A stretch of 38,858 nt of DNA, taken from assembly GCA_022822905.1 (NCBI GenBank), contig JAJDYE010000037.1, forward strand, positions 1-38,858, in the 5' to 3' direction. The notes beneath the pieces are model-generated. The model had not been told where the DNA came from. It was given only the letters and a program-made list of their open reading frames with translations, and did no database searches. Positions 27,366-34,680 of the stretch are shown here, in pieces. Made by a program: the position numbers and the translations under genes. This stretch comes from Acidimicrobiia bacterium. GTDB lineage: Bacteria; Actinomycetota; Acidimicrobiia; Acidimicrobiales; Bin134. Positions within the stretch are counted from its first letter, which is position 1; each line of letters starts with the position of its first letter.

Positions 27366-29465
27366 ATGCTTCGGAGATGGCGAAGGGCCCGGCGTCGGTC
27401 AGCCCACCGGGTGGCCTACTCCCGCTGGGACGGCACCCAAACTGGGTTCGACTTCTCCACTTCCGACTTGTTCGCCCAGATGAACGACGATCTCCTCTAC
27501 CACGGCGATGTCAACGCCGCCCTTCGGCGGCTCCTCCAGCAGGGCTTCGAAGTCGATGGCCAGCAGGTGCAGGGCATGAGGGAGATGATGGAGCAACTCC
27601 GTCAACGCCGCCAGGAGCGGCTGGAGCAACACGACCTTGGCGGGGTCTACGACGACATCGCCCAGGAGTTGCGCGATGTGATCGACATGGAGCGCGATGC
27701 CCTCGACGATCTGGCCGCCTCCGCGGCCGAATCGGGCGATGAGCGCCGGGCGGCCATCACCGAAGAGACCGTGGACCAGCGCCGGTTCCAGCTCGACATG
27801 CTGCCCCCCGATCTGGCCGGCCAGATCAAAGAGCTGGAGAACTACCAGTTCGCCTCATCGGAGGCCCAGCAGCGGTTTGACGACTTGGTGGAGCAGCTCC
27901 GCCAGCAGCTCATGCAGAACTACGTCAACCAGATGACCGACGGCATGAACAACCTCTCCCCCGAAGACTTGGCCCGGGCCAAGGACATGATGGCCGAGCT
28001 GAACAGCCTGTTGGAGAAGCGCCAGACGGCCGACGAGCAGCTATCCCCCGATATTGACGATCCGGCCGAGCGCAACCGGATGCTGGACGAGCGCCTTCAG
28101 TCCGACTTCGACAGCTTCATGGAGCGCTTCGGCGACTTCTTCCCCGAGAACCCCCGAACGCTGAGCGAGTTGTTGGAGGTGATGGCCCGGCGCATGGCGG
28201 CCATGTCGGCCATGATGGCGTCGATGACGCCCGAGCAGCGGGCGCAGCTCCAGGGCTTGGCCGAGCAGCTCTTGCAGGACATGGACCTTCGCTGGCAGGT
28301 GGACCAGCTTTCCCAGAACCTCCAAGCCATGTTTCCCGATGCCGGTTGGGACCGCTCGTACGACTTCAGCGGAGCCGACCCGCTCGACTTCGCCTCAGCC
28401 GCCCAGATGATGCAGGAGCTGGGCGACTTGGACCAGCTCGACAACCTGCTGCGATCAGCCAACAACCCTGGCGCGCTGGCCGAAGTGGACATAGACCGAG
28501 CCCGGGAGCTGATGGGCGATGAGGCGGCTCAGAGCCTGGAGCAGATGGCCGATCTGGCCAAGCTCCTGGAAGAGGCCGGATTGATCGAGAATCGGGAGGG
28601 TCGTCTGGAGCTCACCCCCCGGGCGATCCGCCGGATCGGCCAGAACGCCCTGTCGGACCTCTTCAAGAAGCTCCAGCAAGACCGGGTGGGCCAGCACGCC
28701 ATGGAGATGTTCGGCGGCGGCCACGAGCGGGAGTACCACACCAAGCCCTATGAGTTCGGCGACCCCTTCAACCTCGACATCGAGCGGACCATCCGCAATG
28801 CCATCCAGCGCACCGGGGGCGGCACACCGGTGGAGCTGTCGCCGGAGGACTTCGAGGTGGAGCGCACCGAGAACATCGTGCGGTCGTCCACCGTCTTGAT
28901 GCTCGACCTGTCGCTCTCCATGCCCATGAGGGACAACTTCTTGCCGGCCAAGAAGGTGGCCATGGCCCTTCACTCCCTCATCAGCTCGCAGTACCCCCGG
29001 GATTTCCTGGGCATCGTGGGATTCAGCGAGATCGCCCGAGAGGTGAAGCCCGAGCAGCTGCCCGAGGTGTCGTGGGACTTCGTGTACGGCACCAACATGC
29101 AGCACGGTTTCATGCTGGCCCGCCAGATGCTGGCCCGACACAGCGGCACCAAGCAGATCATCATGGTGACAGACGGGGAGCCCACCGCCCATGTGGACGA
29201 GCAGGGGAGGCCCTTCTTCTCCTATCCGCCGGCTCGGGAAACGGTGGACAAGACCCTGGAACAAGTAATGCGGGCCACTCGGGAGGGCATCCGCATCAAC
29301 ACCTTCATGCTGGATGCCACCTCCTATCTCACCAACTTCATCGAGCAGATCTCCAAGATGAACGGCGGTCGGGCCTTCTTCACCACCCCGGAAACCCTGG
29401 GTGATTACGTGTTGGTGGACTTCGTGGAGCACAAGCGCAAAATGCTGGGCGGTCGGCCCCTCTAG
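27366..29465 (+). CDS. VWA-domain partner of the AAA ATPase
   Basis: A 699-residue soluble protein. The first about 450 residues are helical, acidic and glutamine/methionine-rich. The C-terminal von Willebrand A domain (about 505-690) has a complete MIDAS: DLSLS (514-518), the Thr in YGTNMQHG and the Asp in VTDGEP. This matches the Rv0959-type partner of Rv0958-type AAA ATPases; together they likely form a metal-dependent remodelling complex with unknown client. The N-terminus MLRRWRRARRRSAHRVAYSR is strongly basic. It is separated from the ATPase gene by an opposite-strand gene but shares the same style of promoter. Confidence 0.88.
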   Translation: MLRRWRRARRRSAHRVAYSRWDGTQTGFDFSTSDLFAQMNDDLLYHGDVNAALRRLLQQGFEVDGQQVQGMREMMEQLRQRRQERLEQHDLGGVYDDIAQELRDVIDMERDALDDLAASAAESGDERRAAITEETVDQRRFQLDMLPPDLAGQIKELENYQFASSEAQQRFDDLVEQLRQQLMQNYVNQMTDGMNNLSPEDLARAKDMMAELNSLLEKRQTADEQLSPDIDDPAERNRMLDERLQSDFDSFMERFGDFFPENPRTLSELLEVMARRMAAMSAMMASMTPEQRAQLQGLAEQLLQDMDLRWQVDQLSQNLQAMFPDAGWDRSYDFSGADPLDFASAAQMMQELGDLDQLDNLLRSANNPGALAEVDIDRARELMGDEAAQSLEQMADLAKLLEEAGLIENREGRLELTPRAIRRIGQNALSDLFKKLQQDRVGQHAMEMFGGGHEREYHTKPYEFGDPFNLDIERTIRNAIQRTGGGTPVELSPEDFEVERTENIVRSSTVLMLDLSLSMPMRDNFLPAKKVAMALHSLISSQYPRDFLGIVGFSEIAREVKPEQLPEVSWDFVYGTNMQHGFMLARQMLARHSGTKQIIMVTDGEPTAHVDEQGRPFFSYPPARETVDKTLEQVMRATREGIRINTFMLDATSYLTNFIEQISKMNGGRAFFTTPETLGDYVLVDFVEHKRKMLGGRPL

Positions 29466-29514
29466 CAGAGTGCTGAGATTTGGGGCGTTGGGGGTGTCGT
29501 TGCGGCCTCGGCGG

Positions 29515-31077
29515 TTACTCGGTGGGTGGTTGGGGTTCTGGGGGGTTGTAGTCGGGGTCCACGGTGGGCGGGGGGGTTTCGGGGATGGTGCGGGGGTTGT
29601 AGTCGAGGGGTCCTGGTTCGCCTGTCCATATGTGCCAGGAGTATTCGGGGATGAAGACGATGGCGAAGCCGTAGAAGGGTGCGCCGCCGTAGATTGTTGG
29701 CAGGCTTATGACCTGTGGATAACGGTGTGGATGGCCTGCCGATGACGCCCGTACGTGCAGGGGCGGTTCAATGATGTCGTGGACTTGGCCGTTTCCTATT
29801 AGGGCCATGTAGACGCGCAGGTCTTTGATGTTCTGGTTGAGGACTTGGTCTTCGAGGCTGGGATGCGATGTGGGGGCGGTGAGGCTTGCGCTGATGTATT
29901 CGATCATAAGCCGGCCGTCGTCGCCGATTTTGTGCTTCTCTGCCTGGTAGACGAAGTCGGGCACGAAGTTCTTGAAGAACTCCTCGTCCACCGCGCGGGC
30001 GGTGACTGTTCCGCCGGTGCCGAACGAGAACGAGCGGGTGATGTCCACCCTGGTGGACAGTTTGGCGCTCACCGTCAGATCGATCATTTCGGGGTTCTCG
30101 CTCCCGGTCCAGCCCTCGATCTCGAACGGGGCGCGCTCGCCGGGCTGCACCGTCAGCGGGAAGCGCCCGCTGACCGGCTGGGCATTGTTGTTGCTGCCCT
30201 CTTCGCCGACAGCGGGACGGGCGGTGACGGTGACCTCGCGGGCAAACTGCGTTTTGGACAGGTTGCGCACCAGGCCGCGCACGACACCGTCGCGTACCAG
30301 CACCGAGCCATCGACCACTGCCACCTCGTCGAAGTCCTCCAGCGGGAAGTCCCAGTCCAGATGGCCGAAATATCCCAAAGGGATGTCCTTGGGATGGGTT
30401 ATCTTCGATTCGGGATAGCCCACACTTCGGTCGTTATAGTCCTCAACGGCAGCTTCTACCGCAGAGAATGCGCCTCCAGGTCCGAAGTCGCTCATATATA
30501 CGTAGCGGCGCCCGCCCGGCTCGTTGCACGACACCTCGTTGACCCGGCGGAAAAAAGAGATGGCGTCGCGGTCTTCCTGGGTGATCTCATCGCCCGGCCC
30601 CAGCAACCGTCCGATCACCGCCACATAGGACTGTTGGTCGTCGCACATGTCGTAGACCTCATTGGCCACCCCCACATAGGGCGGCGGGGGCGCCAACAGC
30701 CGTAATCCGCCGGGACTGTCCCCTTCACCGGGAACCACACCGACACCGCCGCCGTCGCCGCCGCCCGTGTTTCCGACGGGACCGGACGGCCCGTCGGATC
30801 CGCCTCTCGGCCCCGGGATGTCGTCGCCAGGTCCCGGCGGCTGCCCTGTGCTGCCAGTGCCCGGCTGCGCCGCAGGAGCAGGGAAATCGGAGGCTATCTC
30901 AGAGTCGGGCTGTGCGGTGCTGGTGGCAGCGGGCGCTTGGCCGACCACCTGCACCGCGCGCTCGGAGTCCTGTCCGCAGCCGAACGCGACGAGCGACACC
31001 ACCGCAACAGCGGCCCGCCATATCGTGTTCCGCCGCGGTCTGCGGCGCTGGGTGCGGCCGGCCTTTCCGTCTCCCAT
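29515..31077 (-). CDS. Secreted lipoprotein with Pro/Gly-rich linker
   Basis: A 520-residue protein with a basic N-terminus and hydrophobic helix ending in AFGC, so C34 is the likely lipid anchor. Residues about 45-130 are a low-complexity linker rich in P, G, S and D. The rest is a globular region with beta character (EVTVTARPAVG, DLTVSAKLSTRVDITRSFSF) and a proline-rich tail. Only two pairs of cysteines follow the anchor. The family is not recognised. Its start is 13 nt after the stop of the IS110-fused gene, so both belong to one original operon for surface proteins. Confidence 0.75.
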   Translation of the reverse strand: MGDGKAGRTQRRRPRRNTIWRAAVAVVSLVAFGCGQDSERAVQVVGQAPAATSTAQPDSEIASDFPAPAAQPGTGSTGQPPGPGDDIPGPRGGSDGPSGPVGNTGGGDGGGVGVVPGEGDSPGGLRLLAPPPPYVGVANEVYDMCDDQQSYVAVIGRLLGPGDEITQEDRDAISFFRRVNEVSCNEPGGRRYVYMSDFGPGGAFSAVEAAVEDYNDRSVGYPESKITHPKDIPLGYFGHLDWDFPLEDFDEVAVVDGSVLVRDGVVRGLVRNLSKTQFAREVTVTARPAVGEEGSNNNAQPVSGRFPLTVQPGERAPFEIEGWTGSENPEMIDLTVSAKLSTRVDITRSFSFGTGGTVTARAVDEEFFKNFVPDFVYQAEKHKIGDDGRLMIEYISASLTAPTSHPSLEDQVLNQNIKDLRVYMALIGNGQVHDIIEPPLHVRASSAGHPHRYPQVISLPTIYGGAPFYGFAIVFIPEYSWHIWTGEPGPLDYNPRTIPETPPPTVDPDYNPPEPQPPTE

Positions 31078-31090
31078 TGGTCATCCCTCC

Positions 31091-32515
31091 CTAATCCGAG
31101 TTATTGCCGGCGGCGGTGTTCGTGCTCACCCAGCAAGCCTCGACAAGGGTGTCGTCGATCGTGCCGGGGCAGTTGTAGATCTGGAGGTCGCGTCCGTTGA
31201 CCGTGCCGTCGAACCATCCCTCCGGGCCTTTGCCCCCGGCGCTCAGCCCGTAGTTGTTGTCGCTATTGTTCACGGTGAGCGCTCCGCCGTTGAGCTCGGC
31301 GATCTCCTTCTCGATGCGGTCCTCGTACTGGGCGACGGTCTCGGTGGAAAGCTTCACCAGACCGTGGTAGGCGATTCCCTTTCTGGCGGGGTTGCTGTCG
31401 TCGTTGTAGGGGCTGAAACGGGCTCCCTCGTCTGCTCTGACGGCCCGGATGATCGCCTTGGATGCCTCGCCTGTGCCCGCGGCCGTTGTCGCAGGCCATG
31501 CCAGACCCGCCGAGGACGAGGGCCACGCTTTCGGCCACACCGCATACTTCGTCGAGAAGTCGGCAGATGTCTCGGTGTCGGTGAAGGAGATGAACGGCGC
31601 GGCCTCGGGCGTGTAGGGGTTGTAGCTGCCGGTGTAGTCGCTGGGATAGGTCGTCCCTGTCGGGCAGCAGTCCAACGCGTGTCCCTCCTGGAGGTCCAGG
31701 TCGAACAGATAGCAGACCATTTCCGTTCCTGCGCTTCCCCACCGGCACAGCCGCTGCTGTGTGCCCCCGGTCGGGTCGGCCAGCTCTGAGATGGTCTCGA
31801 CTCGGACGCTGTCGGTTGACCCGGCATACCTGGCGTTGTGGGTGCTCTGGCATCTGCTGTTGCTGCACGCGAACCAGCGGCCAAACACTAAATCGCCTTC
31901 GCAGTATTTATAGCGGATGAGTTTGGCGACTTCGTAGCCGCCTTTGTCGACGTCGGCTCGTTCGGCGTGGCCGTGTCTGAGGGCGTCCACCAGGGCGTCG
32001 GGCTCGGTGAAGTTGTCGAGCTGCTCGCGCAGTGCGGCGGGGGCGGTGACCAACAGGTCGCCGAGCTGGCACAACGCTGCCGACAGGGCCTTGACGGCGC
32101 TGCTGCGGGCTACGCTGAGCTGGCGGATCGCCTCAACGATGCCGGTGGTGTCTTTGGCCGCGGCGGTCGCCTCGCCCGACAGCACCTTGCGGGCCGCGGC
32201 CGCGGCGTCGATGGCGTCGTTTTTGCCGCGGCGGGCGCGAAGGTGCCGGTGCGGCTGGTTGACCTCGACTGACCGACAGCCCCGCTCGAACAGCGACCGG
32301 GTCAGGGCCGCCCCGTAGGGTCCGGTGGACTCGACGCCGACCGCGGCGACCTGGCCGAACGACGCGAGCCACCTATGGGTCGAGCCATAGCCGGCACACG
32401 TCGCGGGGAACGACTCGGTGCCCAGCACCCGGCCCAGGGGGTCGAGCGCGGCGGCGATATGGAAAACGGCATGGCAGTCGATCCCTGCGATCACTGCCTG
32501 TTGTGACTCTGGCAT
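31091..32515 (-). CDS. Chimeric frame: IS110 DEDD domain fused to the tail of a Cys-containing protein
   Basis: The 474-residue frame begins as an IS110-family transposase (MPESQQAVIAGIDCHAVF). D13, E61 (VESTGPYG), D99 and D102 (KNDAIDA) form the DEDD nuclease site. At about residue 185 the transposase sequence stops, before the C-terminal serine domain, and continues in frame into an unrelated protein. That part is rich in Cys, Tyr and Asp (YKYCEGDLVFGRWFACSNSRC, then LQIYNCPGTIDDTLVEACW) and looks secreted. The host gene has thus lost its own N-terminus and signal peptide. Whether the chimera is made is unknown. The transposase should be inactive without its second domain. Confidence 0.75.
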   Translation of the reverse strand: MPESQQAVIAGIDCHAVFHIAAALDPLGRVLGTESFPATCAGYGSTHRWLASFGQVAAVGVESTGPYGAALTRSLFERGCRSVEVNQPHRHLRARRGKNDAIDAAAAARKVLSGEATAAAKDTTGIVEAIRQLSVARSSAVKALSAALCQLGDLLVTAPAALREQLDNFTEPDALVDALRHGHAERADVDKGGYEVAKLIRYKYCEGDLVFGRWFACSNSRCQSTHNARYAGSTDSVRVETISELADPTGGTQQRLCRWGSAGTEMVCYLFDLDLQEGHALDCCPTGTTYPSDYTGSYNPYTPEAAPFISFTDTETSADFSTKYAVWPKAWPSSSAGLAWPATTAAGTGEASKAIIRAVRADEGARFSPYNDDSNPARKGIAYHGLVKLSTETVAQYEDRIEKEIAELNGGALTVNNSDNNYGLSAGGKGPEGWFDGTVNGRDLQIYNCPGTIDDTLVEACWVSTNTAAGNNSD

Positions 32516-32740
32516 GCTGTTGTCCTTCTTCTCGAAGCGGCTGGCGAGCCGGGACGGACACAACAGCGATGAGGCATCTGCCGCACAGATTCCTATGAAG
32601 TCACGCCGCTCGTCCCGGACCGGCCGCATCTGGCAAGTCCCGAGACGGACCGCCAACACCGACGAGTCCCAAGCAAGGCACCCGCAACGCACGGGGCCAG
32701 TTTCACGCCAAGTCAGACGCCCACGGCCCGCCCCGCACAC
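31963..32740 (-). mobile_element. Truncated IS110-family element
   Basis: The 5' end and first about 185 codons of an IS110 transposase remain. The 3' half is missing and is replaced by host sequence. The junction lies near 31,963. The outer limit is approximate and abuts an IS3 fragment. Confidence 0.65.
32516..32740 (-). other. IS110 left-end non-coding segment, possible bridge-RNA region
   Basis: About 225 nt upstream of the IS110 start codon contain no gene. In several IS110 elements this segment encodes the structured bridge RNA that guides recombination. I could not fold it, so this rests on position alone. Confidence 0.25.
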
Positions 32741-32744
32741 ACCT

Positions 32745-32890
32745 TCACTGTTTCACGCAGGACTGAATGTTTTGGTTTTCTGTCCTGTCGTGGTCGGTCT
32801 TCGCTGCAGCGTAGGCGGTTTCGAACTGGTCGGGTGAGAGGTCGTCGAGGTAGCCGTGGATACGGTGGGTGTTCCACCAGTGCATCCAGC
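32745..32890 (-). pseudogene. IS3-family OrfB, C-terminal fragment
   Basis: The frame contains WMHWWNTHRIHGYLDDLSPDQ and FETAYAA, the usual end of an IS3 integrase-type transposase. Everything upstream of WMHWW is unrelated sequence. It is a decayed remnant. Confidence 0.65.
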
Positions 32891-33046
32891 CGGCGCTGCG
32901 TTGATCGCCGCCCGACCAGTGCCGACAGATCAACGCAAAGGCACACCGGCCAGTCGTAAGCAAGGGTCAGACCCCAGCCGAAGCCCTCACCGAGCACCTA
33001 CACTCCCACCAACAACCCGGTGTTGCGACCACCGATTGAATCCGGC

Positions 33047-33640
33047 CTGGCTGCCGGCGTCGGAGTGCGCGACGAGTCCTTCCAGGCGTGCGCCGCGGGT
33101 CCAGCGGTCCATCTCGAGCGCGTCGAAGACCGTCTGGGTGCGCATGTTCGACGCTACCCGCCAGCCCACGATGCGGCGGCTGAACGCGTCGGTGATGAAG
33201 CACGCGTAGGCGACCCCCGACCAGGTGGCGACATGGGTCAGGTCCGCGACCCACAGCTGGTTGGGCCCCTCGGCGGTGAAGTCCCGTTCGACGAGATCGG
33301 CGGGCCGCCCAGCGGCGGGGTCCGCTCGGGTGGCGCGCACCTTCTTTGCCCTCTTCACGCCCCGGATCCCCAGCTGTCCCATGAGCCGGGCGACCTGGTC
33401 GCGGCCGATGTCGTGGCCGGCGCGCCGGGCGGCGACCCAAAGCTTGCGCGCCCCATACACCGAGTAGTTGGCCTGCCACAGCGCCAGCAGCACCGGCATC
33501 ATCGGGGCGTCGCGCAGCGCCCGCGCCGACGGCGGCCGGCGCTTGGCGGTCCTGTACGTGGACGGAGCCGCCTGCAGCGCACAGCAGACGGGCTCGACTC
33601 CGAACTCGGCGCGGTTGGCGTCGACGAACTGCACGATCAC
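33047..33640 (-). pseudogene. IS3-family OrfB, truncated
   Basis: It starts at GTG overlapping the OrfA stop (GTGA), the normal IS3 arrangement. It retains FGVEPVCCAL, SVYGARKLWVAARR, LWVADLTHVATWSG (first Asp) and LVAHSDAGSQ (second Asp). After that the sequence changes to unrelated residues and stops at 32,987. The catalytic Glu and the C-terminus are missing, so it is inactive. Confidence 0.8.
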
Positions 33641-33977
33641 CGCTGTCGGCGGTCGAGCTCCGCCCCGAAAAAAGCCGCCGCCCGCTGGACGATGTCGTTC
33701 GCCCGGCGAAGCTCGCGGTTCTCCTGGCGCAGCCGCCGCAGCTCCCCGCTCTCCGCCGAGGTCGCCCCCGCACGGTCGCCCGCGTCGATCTCGGCCTGAC
33801 GCACCCATTTGCGCACCGACTCCACGCCGTAGCCCAGCTGACGCGCCACACGCGCCACCGTCCCAGCCGAGGTGCCCAGCGCAGCGCCAGCACCATCCGC
33901 ACCGCCTGCTCTTTCTGCCCAGGCGAATACCGCCTAGGCGTCGCCGCCGGACGAAGCTCTGCATCCATGGATCCCAT
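33637..33977 (-). pseudogene. IS3-family OrfA, frameshifted
   Basis: The start MGSMDAELRPAATPRRYSPG runs in one frame to VRMVLALR. The helix-turn-helix and leucine-zipper part (VARVARQLGYGVESVRKWV, then LRRLRQENRELRRANDIV) is in another frame. The break lies near 33,885. It is a broken gene. Confidence 0.75.
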
Positions 33978-34117
33978 GCTTGCTCCAATCCCTAGAACCA
34001 GCGCAAAACCCATAGTGAATCAAACCCCCCACCGACAACGACTAGAACAAGCCGCATAAAACAAGTGTCCGGACAACAGGGGGAACCTCACAGCGCGACG
34101 TACGCAGCGGCGGGGTG

Positions 34118-34261
34118 CTAGCCGACAGCCGCTACCACGCCAGCCAGAGCTTCCCGCGCCTCACCGGCAACAGCCGCCAGGTCTTCGCACTTCACCACAG
34201 CCACGGCCACCGCCTTGGCCTGTTCCGAGCTCAGCGGCCCGTCAGCGGTCGAAGTACCCAA
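34118..34261 (-). CDS. Possible small protein
   Basis: A 47-residue frame from TTG: GTSTADGPLSSEQAKAVAVAVV, then KCEDLAAVAGEAREALAGVV. It is alanine-rich, helical and without a known family. It overlaps the end of the membrane protein gene by 20 nt. It could be a real small gene or chance. Confidence 0.2.
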   Translation of the reverse strand: MGTSTADGPLSSEQAKAVAVAVVKCEDLAAVAGEAREALAGVVAAVG

Positions 34262-34487
34262 CGTGCTCGCTTTTGAGAGCGGGAAACCAATCGCCAAGCC
34301 GCTTGCCTAATCCATAGGCCAAAAAAAGCGCCACAAAGCCGCAAGCAAGACCGCCAGCAGCCGCGATAAGAAAACCTAAACCGTCCAACAAAGTGATGAC
34401 CTGGAGACCTACGAGGCCGCCGACCATGGTGCTCAGGTATTCATACCACGGCAATTTCCGACGATCCTTGCCGATATTCAGCTTCAC
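34242..34487 (-). CDS. Small two-helix membrane protein
   Basis: An 81-residue protein from GTG at 34487 with GGGG 6 nt upstream. After a basic, aromatic start (KLNIGKDRRKLPWYEYLS) it has two hydrophobic helices (MVGGLVGLQVITLL and LIAAAGGLACGFVALFLAYG) and a short charged tail. The frame stays open upstream without an ATG. The family is unknown. It lies downstream of the large secreted protein on the same strand, but strong hairpins separate them. Confidence 0.5.
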   Translation of the reverse strand: MKLNIGKDRRKLPWYEYLSTMVGGLVGLQVITLLDGLGFLIAAAGGLACGFVALFLAYGLGKRLGDWFPALKSEHVGYFDR

Positions 34488-34618
34488 AACAACCCCATTA
34501 TGTGCGTTCGCGTATTTCCTTGCAACTACGCCACCCGGCCGCGGAGACCGAACCGGACGCCAAGCATGCCCGCAGCAGCTCCCACAGCGCCCCCCAGCTG
34601 ATCGAGCCGCCACCTCGG

Positions 34619-34668
34619 CCCCGGCGCGCCGGGGATCGCCCCGCAGCGCCCCTGGAGGCGCTGCGGGG
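34619..34668 (-). terminator. Tandem perfect hairpins after the secreted-protein gene
   Basis: CCCCGCAGCGCC (34639-34650) and GGCGCTGCGGGG (34657-34668) form a perfect 12-bp stem with a 6-nt loop, 12 nt after the stop of the 1046-residue gene. Next to it, CCCCGGCGCGCCGGGG (34619-34634) is a perfect 16-bp palindrome. There is no U-tract. They probably terminate transcription or protect the 3' end. Confidence 0.6.
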
Positions 34669-34680
34669 CCGCTGCCGGGC

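Larger units (their letters stand above)
32745..34085 (-). mobile_element. IS3-family remnants
   Basis: The stretch holds a frameshifted OrfA, an OrfB lacking its third catalytic residue and a separate OrfB tail. The upstream end near 34067-34085 has TGTCCGGACAACAGGGGGAAC, typical in style of an actinobacterial IS3 end. The part from about 32,890 to 33,047 is scrambled. The pieces may derive from one or two elements. Confidence 0.6.
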
